A stretch of 64,000 bases of DNA from Ascidia mentula (taxonomy: Eukaryota; Chordata; Ascidiacea; Phlebobranchia; Ascidiidae). Of the stretch, positions 1-31,520 are shown one piece after another. Below the pieces are notes generated by a model that did no database searches, had not been told where the DNA came from, and saw only the letters and a program-made list of their open reading frames with translations. Positions within the stretch are counted from its first letter, which is position 1; every line of letters begins with the position of its first letter. The position numbers were made by a program, and so were the translations under genes. The stretch lies in NCBI GenBank assembly GCA_947561715.1, contig OX387197.1:3601001-3665000 (forward strand), written 5' to 3'.

Positions 1-110
1 CGAATCAGGTTATTCCGAACACAGAGACATTTTCGGTCTTGTAATTTTGGCAGAAAAACTTAATATAGAAAATGCATTTTCGCTGAATAAAGTTGTTTCA
101 ATTTTTGCAG
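1..110 (+). other. Intron 3' part of gene 1
   Basis: Intron sequence upstream of the first visible exon, ending in a pyrimidine-rich acceptor (tttttgcag). The signal-peptide and CUB exons expected for gene 1 lie outside the window. Confidence 0.7.
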
Positions 111-3100
111 CGCGTTGTGCGGCCGATCAGTTCACTTGCTGGAACGGAGTTTGTATTCCAAGAACTCAACAATGCGATGGCGTCACAAACTGTAATGACG
201 ACAGCGATGAAATCGAGTGTGGTAAGTTAACATTACATTAATCCAATCAGTCGGTTTAACATTTAGTCATTTTTTGCCAAGGGGTATCTAAAATATATAG
301 TTCAATGATCCAATACAAAACTTTCTCGTAGCAATAGGTTTGCCTAAGCATTGAGAGACTCTGTCAGACTGGGAACACGCATGATTTCACACTTAGAACT
401 GACAAAAATGCGATGACAAAATAAGTTAAATTCCACACATATCAGAAAATAAGCAATTGTCTGTTTATTTTGTCATGGTTGCGCGGGCACGTAAAACCAC
501 TCACGCGATTGAAAACTATTTCTCAATGCTGATGACGAAAGTAACTGTGACGTATGTGGCATCAAAGCAAAGTTATCTTGTCTGCTCATCAGCTGTAACA
601 TTTGTCTTTTTTCAGCCCGCCCGAGCACCGACTTCTCTCAATGTGGAAGATCAGACGTCGCACCTCAGTTTTTGTGGGTACGATGCATTTTCAAATATTC
701 CTAATGTTCGTGTAAGAAAATACCTTGTAAGAAAAACTCAGACAAAAGCTTTGATTGCATGCATACATTTATGTGTACGTTTTTATGAAAAACACAAATG
801 TAAATGTCTTCCACCATATATTACTATATACTTTTTTCAGGACACCAGAATAGTTGGGGGCAACGAAGCCGCCGTAGGTTCATGGCCGTGGCAAGTTCGT
901 CTTTTAATTGATGAAAATTTTGTATGTGGTGGCTCAATTCTAAACGCGGAATGGATTGTCACTGCAGCACATTGTATTGAAGATGCTCCAAGCAACACGT
1001 AAGTATCTGTAGGGTTTATGTTATGTTTACTCAGTGATAACACAAAACCTAACTCTCACTCCAAAAAGACTCCAACACTGTGCAATTAGTAATTACTGGA
1101 TTGCATTAAAATTAGTGAAGCATTCGAGTAATCACAATAATAGATGCAATTTCAATGATTTAGTTCGAGTAAATCCAATGATGGCAATTAGACAGTACAA
1201 ATATCCAATGTTGCGTTTCCAAAACTGTCTGGTTTTGCAGTCCAAGCGTTCAATTATATAAACTTAACGTTAGGCGTGTTGGTCGAGTAAAAATTATACA
1301 AAACAAACGTAATTAACAAAGAACTCATAAGGCTTAGATCAGCGGAAAATTCCGGTGTTGCGAAGCTGACCAAGATAAATTTCTCTCAGGTGAGAGAGCG
1401 GGTTTATCAGATTAATAACGCACGAGAAACGAGACTAGGCGAATTATAGAGTGACGTGCGTTGATGAATGAAGTTGGTTAAACAATTAAAAGCGATAAAA
1501 TACAATTTTAACTACATATCCCAGAGAGCATCATATTATAAAATGCATATCTATGATTCTGTTATTTGTCTCGCAACAAGTAAACGTTTTTTGCTCGAAA
1601 TTGCGTCTTGTTTTTCTGCCCATTCTACAGCTAGTTATATTGGCATCCTCCTATTAAATCTTGCTTTAAGTCACGAAAATTATAATCCTAATTTGCAGTA
1701 ATACAACAATTGAACATTCTAATAAAGAAAATATATGCTGTCCATACGTCACTATTTTACGGACCACTTCAGACAATCAATACAGTGCATACGCGTGTTG
1801 TTATATCAATAGGTCTGTGATAGTATATGCCGGACTGCATTCAACTACACAGAGGAGCGGATTTCAAAATAGAACCTCCATATTGTTGATCAAACATGAA
1901 AACTACAACAGGTAAGTTGTCATTGAATTAATAACAACTGGAATTAAACAACACGCATTATTTATTCTATTGAAGTTTAAAGAAAAGTGTACATCGGCAT
2001 AAGATATACGTGTGTTGGTTAGAAGTCCACGTTTGCTTGAAATTGTGTTTGTACGACTTTGTTTGAGGCAAAGGATTTCACGCAACTGTTTCAGTTCCAC
2101 GATAGTCAACGATATTGATTATTTGCCGTTGTTGTCAGATATAGCCTACTGTTGTAAACGAACACGTCAACAACTGTCTATTTATCCAGCTAATTAAATG
2201 GATGTAGGTTTGCTAATATCTATACATTTATTTAACTGAAGTCAAAGTACAATCATGCATACGGATGCATTGTTGCAGTGTCACATTTCTCAACGACATT
2301 TCATTGATCAAGCTTCAGACTCCCCTGATTTTCACAAGCACGATTCGACCGATCTGTTTGCCTTCGGATACTTCCACATTCGATGTCCCGGATGGAACGA
2401 TTTGCGTAGCAACTGGTTGGGGAGCACTTGGTAAGTTTATGGTTATTTTTATTGAAATTCGGAAACAAATTACAGGTTTTCCACGTTGGCGAACGTGAAA
2501 GAAATGAATTAGTTGATTTTTGGTGATGAAGCAGCAAAAATCCAAGAAAACCTGATACCTAATTCGAATTGAAATCAAACGAAATTCAGTCGGCCAATAA
2601 ATCGCCTGACCCAAACATATTGCTGTGGTAATGGTTTCAGGATGCATTAAATCACAGAAACCACACAGCGTCTATTACGCATCGTTTCTGCACAATCAAT
2701 TATTTCCTATTATAATGCATCCATTCTTGTTGTTTTGGCTTTTCTTGTTGGATATTTTTGTCACTTTTTTAGCTTTCAATCGCAAATTGCCCAATGAGCT
2801 GCATCAAGTACGGGTGCCGATTGTAGGAATGAATACTTGTTCGAGGACTTACGGAACTCTGCCTCTCACCAACATTTGCGCTGGTAATTTTGAAAAAGGG
2901 GGCGTTGATACTTGCCAGGTGAGAACACCAATTTGTCCACGACACCGATTTCTTCCGATAGGAAGTCAGTGATTGAAAACATTCCAAAGTTTTAGGTTGA
3001 AGTCCATTTTTAAACGTTTTCAAGTAACCAACTGATTTCAACTCAAATTATTAATACTCATACTAATTAATATTTTATGCCGCCAAATTATTGCGTATTT

Positions 3101-4118
3101 ATCACCATCTGTTACTTACACCACATTTCGAAACACAGTTGGAAAATCATTTGAAAATAGCCCTAAATCAATTCGAGTGTTATCAGGGAGACTCTGGCGG
3201 ACCTTTGGCTTGTTTGATTGACAACACCAACTGGTATCTCATCGGCGTCACTTCATATGGTGTTGAATGCGCCCTGAAATATTTTCCAAACGTTTACACA
3301 CGAGTTTCCAAGTACGAGTTGTGGATAAGAACGAGTAAGTAAGAACAGTTAAAACCACGTGACGTCGACATGACCGAGTTCGGTAAAAAGTGATTATAGG
3401 AACACGTATTGCACAAAGAATGCCAAAATCCTCATGCATACACGTATCAAAAACTATTCGAAGCTGGTGACTGAATCATTGGATACGTGTTATTCGTTTT
3501 TGAAAGATCCGCTTCTATTTCTTGTATAATTCCCAAAACTTCTTATTTGCTTTTAAGTTACCTGCTTTCTAATTTCAATGCAAAATACTTTTCTGGTTTT
3601 GATAGGACACATGTTAGTAGCATATCTTTTAGTTGAATGTATGATAAAGCACTCAAAATTTAGTAATGGTCTTGGTTGTTTTTATTACAATTCGCTTTCC
3701 GCACAGATGCCCAATTTTACCGAGCTACAACCGATGCGACAGCAAGCACTGAAACACAAACAACATCGACAACTTTCACGCCTACGTCAACGGATACGAC
3801 AAGTATGGCTGTCCTTTGTAGTGTAACTATATGGGTATCTTTCAACAATTCATTAATATCATAAATAAGACAAAAGTGTTACACGTAACTTTTCCTGATA
3901 ATAACAACAGAATGTTTTACATATTGCAAATTGGTTAAAAATAACAACCTAACCGTATGTTCCTTACCATACATTTCTTTGTATGTACGACAGCACCTGA
4001 AAGTGGGACGTCCACTTCAACTGCATATCGCGTCCAACCACATGGGGGAAGCTTTTTGCTGACAGTCATTCCCTTAACTGCAATCCATTGTATTGTTGTG
4101 TATCTTGCAAAGTTTTGA
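111..4118 (+). CDS. Gene 1 (5'-partial): LDLa-trypsin serine protease with Thr-rich stalk and hydrophobic tail
   Basis: Extracellular trypsin-family endopeptidase. Exons: 111-221 (LDLa, six Cys and DDSDE calcium site), 616-677 (linker with one Cys), 841-998, 1813-1911, 2279-2430, 2773-2918 and 3187-3334 (trypsin), 3707-3802 (Thr-rich stalk), 3994-4118 (tail, stop tga at 4116). Phases agree throughout and the exons total 1097 nt. Visible are the activation site R-IVGGNEA, His in TAAHC, Asp in NDISL, Ser in GDSGGP, and Asp189 in GVDTCQ, which predicts trypsin-like cleavage after Lys/Arg. Position 226 is Asn (FPNVYT) where Gly is usual, so the S1 pocket may be altered. The last ~22 residues are hydrophobic with little after them, as in GPI-anchor signals; a transmembrane anchor is the alternative. 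The CUB domain seen in its paralogues would be upstream of the window. Confidence 0.88.
2095..2125 (+). pseudogene. Relic of an alternative trypsin exon 3
   Basis: After an intact acceptor (gtttcag) the sequence reads S-S-T-I-V-N-D-I, the start of the exon carrying catalytic Asp102, then decays. The surrounding intron matches the intron before the functional exon of gene 2 cassette B at 10295, while gene 1 uses a different exon at 2279. This suggests an ancestral tandem pair of exon-3 copies of which different paralogues kept different members. Confidence 0.5.
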
Positions 4119-4315
4119 TGGATGCAGATGCACGTTTAACTGTACATATGTTTGTCTTTTTTTTTCAGTGAAACTGAAATTGATTTTCAGTGTGACGTGT
4201 ATGTAATCCTGCTTCAATTGTTATCATGTTTGTATATCAAAGATATTTAGCGATATCAATATCACAAAAGAAGTAAAATTTAAGCTATTTTTTTTTCTTA
4301 TTGCACATGTAGTAA

Positions 4316-4321
4316 AATAAA
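4316..4321 (+). terminator. Candidate polyadenylation signal of gene 1
   Basis: AATAAA about 200 bp after the gene 1 stop codon. Confidence 0.5.
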
Positions 4322-5588
4322 AGCATAGTCGGTTTCTGAATCGGTTTTGCAGTGCTTTTTATGATTAACAGGAATAAAAGTCATCAACAGTTATTTTACT
4401 TAAACAAGTACCAAAACAAGAATAGTATCTGAATACAGAACCTAAATCATACCTGCGGTATTTTAACTGCGAAAGTTTGCTTTCTAATGCGAAGTTAAGG
4501 AGTTTTTGTGTGATGCTCCTGTCCTGCCTTAAAAAACATCATCCAACAGGTTATTCGAAACTCGTCATTGAAATTATATAACGAGGATGGTTGGACAAAG
4601 ACGAATGGAAAGGAAGCGATGAGATACAGAGTCATGACTTAAACTATGTTGAGTTTAAGGAGCTATCCTCCTAGTATCCTTTTTTATGCATTTCGAGGTT
4701 AACTAACCTTAAAATCTTCCAACACAATTTAGCAATGGTTTTTATAGATTGGTGGGTCATCGTTAATTTTTTTTAATTCTAACCGTCATTTAGTGTTGTA
4801 TGCATTCCAAATTGACAATATCAGAGAACGCAGAACCAGTTCTCCGACGTATAAATCACAAAGTATCACATAACCGAGGCATGTTTTTGTTTGTTTTAAG
4901 GCGTGATTGCATTGCAAAGTGTGAAGCTCTTAGTCAAAAATCTGTGAAATATTTAGTCAAAAGAGATAAAAAAATATTTACATACCTGCTGTCTGCGTCA
5001 GTGGTTCCCATTTGGGGTTCGCTGCTCCCAAAGGGTGCATGGGGTTGTTTCTAGGGGTGCGTGCCTGGAAAAATTCAAGATTATTCTTAAACATTCCTGT
5101 GTGTTCCGTTACATCTATCTAGTATTTAAAGAAGTACTTGTCAACATAGCAGGTCTTCCAGGTAATTTAACGCTGGAGTCCGCAGACACGTTGTTTTATT
5201 GAGGTGGGTTCGTGACAACAAAAAAGTACCACTGGGTCTACATTCAAGCAGATGAGTTTCCGCAGCTTGCAAACACTCGAAAACAAAGTCAACAATAAGG
5301 ATGTTGAGTTATTCATCCCCGGTAATTCATGGCATGTCTGTGGTTAACCAAAGTGCGTCTCCTGATTACAACACTTACCATTTTTTGTGTTTTAAACGAC
5401 ATGAAACATTTGATTTCTGTAGTGCCTTCAATAACAATTTGAAACGATATCTAAGAATATTTTGCCACACAGATTGATCTACACGTTTGCTGGACAATCG
5501 CAAAAAGATTTGTTCCAGAACTGAGCAATAGGCTCTTATTGCGCATGCATATCATTCTCAGATTAGAATTAAATTATAACCAATGTTT

Positions 5589-5790
5589 GCGGCAACTTCT
5601 TTTATCGAACTCCCTCTTGGCTTATAATTCAATTTACTCGAGCGATTATCCAAACAAAGAAAACCAAGCATTCACTTCTCCACCTGGAAGGTAACAATAT
5701 AATCAACGCGTAACTTTCAAAGCTAAGAATGAATAGAAGTTAAGTTAAAAACATGTTAGTTGGCCACGTGGTGCTTGCGGCGTTTGCGAA
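5589..5790. repeat. Direct repeat copy 1
   Basis: About 200 bp similar to 6466-6668 (offset 877 bp), including the shared strings atttactcgagcgattatcc and accaagcattcactt. Family not recognised. Confidence 0.75.
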
Positions 5791-6465
5791 GAAATGCAAA
5801 CGCGGGAAAGTTGTTGTGGGCTGGAGCGTTGTCAAAGTCAAACGAGAAAAACAGTTTCGTTTGGTGGCTTCAATATGTTTCAATCGGATGTTAGCCTATA
5901 CACAGGACGTGTACAAAAAGTGCGGTCATGTTACGCAATGTAGCAATCATTAAGACTACATATTCCACTTTTAAACTTTATGTTTGGTTCGGTTGGTCCC
6001 ATATTTCAGAAAATCGTGAAGTGTGAGAATTTGGCCATATTCGTGTAGATTGCTGCCTATTTCCCGACATGAACATCCAAAGTTTAGTACGATATTAAGT
6101 GTTTTTGGTAGAACAGAACAAGCCAGTTTACTTGTAACAAAAGGTATGTTGAAAGTTGGGTGGCTTACCAGCCAAATATATCGTTTCAAAGTTTGATCAA
6201 AGTTTGATAATTTGTTTCGCTTATATTGAGCACAACAATTTACAATACGTTTTCTATATCCCTAGCCCGCCAATGTGCGTTACATTCCTACAACTTAACG
6301 GTTCATAAATACCGCCGAAGTTCTGTCACATCTCTGTAGCTTGCTGTGTTAAATATGAAATCGCACGATTACTTCCACACATGTGAAAGCGTGCTGTGTA
6401 AGTTAGGTGTGTAAAATCACAGCTGACGCGGCTACAGGCGTGCGGTTTATGATTTGGCTATTACT

Positions 6466-6668
6466 GCGGCACCTGCTTTTATCGAACTCCCTCCTAGCTT
6501 ATGATTCGATTTACTCGAGCGATTATCCAAACAAGAAAAACCAAGCATTCACTTCCCCACCTGGAACTTAACAAAATAATCAACGCGTAACACGCGACGC
6601 TAAGAAATAATAGAAGTTTTAGTAAACAACATATTTGTTCGCCACAAGGTACTCGCGGTCGCCCTAAA
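6466..6668. repeat. Direct repeat copy 2
   Basis: Second copy of the repeat at 5589-5790, with scattered substitutions and small indels. The two copies flank about 675 bp of unrelated sequence. Confidence 0.75.
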
Positions 6669-6914
6669 CGGACTCGATGTTGGTTAGAACTGGAAACTAA
6701 TGGTTAATCGCATAAATAAACAGGTTAAGTAGACAATGTAAGGAATACATTCGAAAGAGGTTCACAGGCTTCTCAGCCAAATCATTGCAGCCAAGCTGGA
6801 TCAGCCACTATTTTCCGAAAGCGTGACATTACTTCTGCATTCGAAAGAGTATGCGGTTTGAGTACAAAAAGACTGGCCCATATACTGTTATTAACGTTGT
6901 CATGTTTGAATAAC

Positions 6915-6943
6915 GTTTCGGCAAAAACTTATGCCATCATCAG
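6915..6943 (-). ncRNA. Hammerhead-like core, probably degenerate
   Basis: On the minus strand CUGAUGA is followed by a 4-bp hairpin (GGCA/UGCC, with one extra U) and GAAAC, the order of the hammerhead core. Downstream bases could form helix III (ACGUU/AACGU), but I find no convincing helix I between UUUAAA upstream and the bases after the candidate cleavage site. Likely a decayed ribozyme repeat or chance. Confidence 0.25.
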
Positions 6944-7188
6944 TTTAAATGACGCGGTTGGTGTAGCTCCATCATTATATGGAGCTGACCTGATCGACGC
7001 GGTTTAGTTTGATGATTTTAATTTCTTTGTTTTGCGGTAGAGCAGTTGATGTATAAATAAGCACACGAGTAAAAAAACACTGTGGCCAAGATGTTTGCTA
7101 CTTTCCAGTATCGGCAAGTGAAAGGAGCTTGAAACTAAATCCTGTAGCACAGTGCTGTTGCCAAAGTGTATATAATTTATAAAAGGTG

Positions 7189-7211
7189 TATATATATATA
7201 TATATATATAT
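7189..7211. repeat. TA dinucleotide microsatellite
   Basis: About 11 TA units. Confidence 0.9.
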
Positions 7212-7329
7212 GACCAACTTCACTAGGGTATAGGAGTATGTTCTCTGGTCTCCCGTAAGTCTCAGAACACAGCCAAACTTTGGTGTTTCAATTGTTTCAG
7301 GTTTGATAGCATTTTTCATTTTTGTGTAT

Positions 7330-7352
7330 CAGAAGTCGGACACTAACTTGGT

Positions 7353-7355
<3 letters not shown>
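7330..7355 (+). promoter_or_regulatory. Gene 2 start context, possible leader acceptor
   Basis: A pyrimidine-rich tract ending in CAG lies 20 bp before the ATG, followed by CACTAACTTGGT-ATG. Genes 3 and 4 have almost the same layout (CTAACTTAGC-ATG after CCGCAG). This could be the acceptor of a non-coding first exon or of spliced-leader trans-splicing, which is known in ascidians. The shared sequence is visible; the function is inferred. Confidence 0.35.
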
Positions 7356-27086
<19,731 letters not shown>

Positions 27087-27286
27087 AAAAGCTTTAATTA
27101 ATAATGTAGATATAAGTGAAGTAGCATTTAAGCTTTCCTGTGCATTTTATCCACGTGCAATGATGCCCATTTATACTTTTTCACATAGTTATCTCATATA
27201 TCATAAACTAGTTTTTGGTAGAAATATAATCTCTAGCTGGTATATATAGTCTATTTGCTCACAGACTATAACCATGGGTACGTGGA

Positions 27287-27292
27287 AATAAA
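27287..27292 (+). terminator. Candidate polyadenylation signal of gene 2
   Basis: AATAAA 200 bp after the stop codon. Confidence 0.5.
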
Positions 27293-27414
27293 CTCGGTTT
27301 GGTTTAATGTTGTCAGTGGAGCAATGAATCACTTTCTAAGGACAAAGTTGCAGGGAGCTGAAATATAAATTTCACATGGAGGACATAAGGATTCGAAATT
27401 ACAAAGAGTGTTGA

Positions 27415-27604
27415 CTGACCGTTATCGTCAGTGCGGTTGTATATCATGAAAAATCAATAGGAATATTAATTCCGCCTAACTGGCACCCAATCAATTTCTG
27501 TTCTAATCCAAATATAAGAACAGAAAGTGACGATGCCAGTTAAGCGAAATCTATGTTTCTGTTAATTTTTCATAATTTATAATTGCACTGACGCAAATCG
27601 TCAG
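27415..27604. mobile_element. Foldback element
   Basis: Imperfect inverted arms of about 85 bp, beginning ctgaccgttatcgtcagtgc on the left and ending with its approximate complement tgcactgacgcaaatcgtcag on the right, with other shared blocks (catgaaaaat, aactggca, ctgttc). Non-coding, MITE-like, between genes 2 and 3. The rest of 27293-28083 shows no gene. Confidence 0.6.
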
Positions 27605-28086
27605 CCACCTGTAAGTTTGGATATCTGACAAGTGAGGACAGATCGATTGGTCACCACCAAGTAGAACAGACTGTTAGCGTGTGTTCATGACATTTTTCCA
27701 TAGGGAAACAAAGATGTATATTATTTAGGGATTAGTATAAATGTGTGATACAAATATTGGGTGTATTTGTATGGGTGTTTGTCAAAATCCCTAATCAGGC
27801 AAGAGAACCATTTGTGTTATAATATTTAGCAGTGTTTGTGGAGAAAAATAGATATTAAGAGCGAAATAACGGTGCAGCAGTACGATCATGTATGATGACA
27901 GGGAAAAGATAAGTGTTCGTTTCACCTTTTGCCTAGATGGGTCCCAAGCAATCCTGGTGGTGTGCTTAGTTTACCATGTCCGAGCTGCATACCATTTAAG
28001 AGTTTTTTCTCACAGAAGAAATTTAGAAACGTTAGCGTCAAAGGATGAGATTTACAGCTTTCCTCTTGTACTTTTGTCTAACCGCA

Positions 28087-28107
28087 GGCGAACGCTAACT
28101 TAGCATG
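28087..28107 (+). promoter_or_regulatory. Gene 3 start context
   Basis: Pyrimidine tract, CCGCAG, then GCGAACGCTAACTTAGC before the ATG at 28105. Nearly identical to gene 4. Confidence 0.35.
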
Positions 28108-31100
28108 GAACTGTACTTCTTTCACATTCTAATCGCCTACATGACACTTGGTGCATCAGGTAATATTAATTTTGCTTCTATAAAGCGCAAAATATAAGTT
28201 GATTTTATTGCTGGATAATATCGCAACATTTTTCATTCGCAGGCCAATACAACATTTGCGTTAAACCAAGCATCAGTTTATCCACAGGAAATATTTCTTC
28301 TCCAAATTACCCTAAAAACTACAGCAATTCCCTTAACTGCAGAACACGAATCACTGCTCCAAGCAACCAGGTATTTTCTACAGTTTTGTGTTTTGGTTCA
28401 ATCTCTTCTATTCGTTTAATCATTTGGTATTCAGAATGAGGAGAACCAGTATGATAAATTTTAGTTGAAACTGATGGTTTGTGTCAATTGTTTTCCGAAA
28501 TAGGAGGATGTTACGTTAATAGAAGTAGAAAACAGACTTGTTTCATTTTAGTTCATTTTTGTGTTAAAATGCAAGAAAAGCTGTGTAAAAATATTTAACT
28601 AAGCGTAAAGCACATGGGAACGTTTGTTTCAAGTAGGTTAAAAGCTGTCATTTGTGTAATTTAAGCACACATATATATATAACTGAAATGCATCATGAGT
28701 TGCCAAAAACAACAATTTAAAAAAGAATGAAAACGGACTCATTAGCTCAAACAAGCCCGGCATACAATTGTAAACCTTCCACATACAACTGACTGCTAGG
28801 AGCATTGAGAAACGCGCAATGAACGATAAAGAAACTAGTGAAAGGAAAAGAAAAATCGACTAGGACATTGTTGACAAGCAAGGTACACAAATACGTCATT
28901 TACAACGCTGTAAAATCATCTTTTGATATTGATTATTCTGGCTTCTGTTTTGTTTAACTATCCATATTTGACCACAACCGACATTGCAGTGTGCACTGTT
29001 TCAGTGGGGTGTTTCAAAAACTCATTTCGGTGACGGTGTTTAAAATCATGCAAAAGTTCTGTCTGATCGTTGCGCTGTGATCCGATCAACGAGTGGCAAA
29101 CCGGTTTTTTGTCTGGCCCACATTTTATTCTGCAAGTTTGACAATTTAGCATGGGAATATTAAAGTCGTAACACCATCACAATCGGTCCTCTAGACAAGG
29201 ACGCACATGAATCGCCAGACTCAGAAAAGTGTGATCCAAAAAGTGGTTATTACAGTGATTAAGTTCCAAACGTAGTAGATCCCACGTCACGAAACTCAGT
29301 AACTAAGCAGTTTTTTTTTTCAGCTCGCCCAAGTACAGAATTCTCTGAATGTGGAAATTATTACGCCGCGCCTCGGTTTTTGTGGGTACGATTATATCGG
29401 AAACGGAAAATCATAACAGAATATAATATGCATTTCCATTCACAGAATATAAAGATTACGAAGGTAATTTTTGTGTTTTAAGGACACCAGAATTGTTGGT
29501 GGCAACGAAGCTATTATGGGTTCGTGGCCATGGCAAGTTCTCCTTTTAATCAAAACAAAACGAGAATCGTTTAACTGCGGTGGCTCAATTCTGAACGCGA
29601 AAGCACATTGTACTGAAGATGCTCTAAGCAACACGTAAGTTCTAACAGAGAAATGCAATGTTGTTGTGACATACAAATCGAGAGCCAAAATGTGGTTGAA
29701 AAACTGCGTTCAGGGCATTTTTCCTCTTATGCAATACACGTTGTTATGGACAGATCCGTGATTGTAGATGCCGGACGACATTCCATTAGACGGAGAAGAG
29801 GATTCCAAAGGAGATCCTCAACATTAGTGATCAACCATGAGAATTATAATAGGTAAGTCAGGTTAATTGTGTTGGGTTGCTGTCGTTGGAAGCAGAAGTT
29901 AATACAACAAGTTTATAACAGAAGAAGGAGGCTTCCGCAAATGACGACCAATTAGGCATAAATCTTGGTATTAAAGTTTACGAAAAATTTTCTTATTCAA
30001 TGATGACATTTTGTCGAAGATAAATTTTTGCCCTTGTTAACGAACACGCCAACAACTGCGTATTCAGCCACCAATTAAATAAAGATATGTTTACCGAATT
30101 GCACCGTTTCAGATCTACTCTTGTCACCGACATTTCGTTAGTCAAGCTAAGGACTCACTTATCTTTCACAAGCACGATTCGACCGATCTGTTTGCCTTCG
30201 GATACTTCCACGTTCGATGTCCCGGATGGAACGATTTGCGCAGCAACTGGTTGGGGAACACTTGGTAAGACACTGACTATAGATAGGCAAACAAAGCAGT
30301 GGAAAAAAGTATTTTGCAACGTTTGGCATCATTAAATGTCGTAATGCCTGTAGTGTACCACAACACGTTGCTTTATTGTTTTAAACAGGACAATTTTAAA
30401 TAGAAATTGGCCATTTACTATCACACAGCAGTTACTACCGCCTGCTTCAGCCCATTTCTTATAGCAACCACAAATGTTTGGATTTTAGCAATTACGGGTG
30501 CAATATTTTTTGTGGTTTTTGTTTAAGCTTACAAACACAGTTCACCACAAAAGCTCCACCAAGTACGTATGCCGATAGTGGGACTGAGCACTTGTACCAG
30601 GGCTTACGGAACTCTTCCGCCCACCAATATATGTGCTGGTGACTACGAAAAGGGAGGCGTAAGCACTTGCCAGGTGAGCGGTGCAATAAATCCACCAAGG
30701 TTAATTCTTTCAATTAAATGACAGTTGTACGGTTACGAGATTTCGTAGTTACTGAAACATATATATATATTGTATAAATAAATATATTACGCAAAAAAGG
30801 GAGGTATTGGTTGTCTAAATGAAACGAGTGGCGGCATAGGAAAACGTCAAGTGTGGTCATATGACCAACGGACTTTAAAATGTTGATTAAACTGTGTCTT
30901 TCAGTATGTTACATTCCGAAAATAATTTATGAGAATTATTATATCAAAAAATATAGCACTGCACATGGATGGCAAATATCGCATACATACACGATATTTC
31001 CAGCTACTGCTTTTAATTTTAGTGTTATTACCACATAGGGGGACTCTGGTGGGCCTTTGGCTTGTTTAATTAACAACACCAACTGGTATCTCATCGGCAT

Positions 31101-31520
31101 CACCTCATATTATACTGGATGCGGCGATGTAAAGCGTTTACACACGAGTCTCAAAGTACGAATCGTGGATAAAAACAAGTAAGTAATCCTTATCTAAATC
31201 CACACCAACTGTTAAACCCAGAGGAATTTTATTGTATACGAAAAACGGGATCTATAGTTTGGGAAAGAAAGAATATTTGTCCTGAGATGAAGGAATATTT
31301 TAATGATTCTCATAACTATATTATTAGGAGCAGCGTCATGGGCGAGAATATCTAAAACCAACATATACTTGTCAAATTATGACCCTGGTTGCGTTCCTTG
31401 AAGTTGTCAACCTGTTTGCTTTCGTTTCTTTGCATGTACGACAGGAAGTGAAAGCTCCACTGCATACCGCGTCAAAAGGGGGAAACTTTGTGCTTACTGC
31501 TTTATTGTATAGTAGTATAT
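28105..31520 (+). pseudogene. Gene 3: decayed CUB-trypsin protease copy
   Basis: Recognisable exons: 28105-28159 (signal peptide, intact), 28243-28370 (first CUB exon), 29324-29385, 29483-29634, 29754-29852, 30113-30264, 30528-30673, 31039-31178 (trypsin), 31445 on (tail). Lesions: the second and third CUB exons and the LDLa exon are missing, which also breaks reading phase. A 15-nt loss removes WIVTA before the catalytic His. The GDSGGP exon is 140 nt instead of 148, which shifts the frame after GCGDVK and gives a stop at 31180. The tail exon has a 5-nt loss. No stalk exon was found. Residue 189 is Ser (GVSTCQ). Several exons remain open, so decay may be recent; a truncated secreted product cannot be excluded. 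Confidence 0.8.

Larger units (their letters stand above)
4322..7352 (+). other. Intergenic region between genes 1 and 2
   Basis: No convincing coding exon: open frames here are short and lack recognisable domains. It holds a pair of diverged direct repeats, a hammerhead-like core and a TA microsatellite (listed separately), plus a small perfect hairpin near 6966 (agctccat/atggagct). Confidence 0.5.

Noticed and set aside
3335..3342. Short read-through ends (T-S-K-stop) after each GDSGGP exon
   Set aside because: These come from reading into the intron (gtaagtaa). Phase-matched downstream exons show that splicing is the normal outcome.
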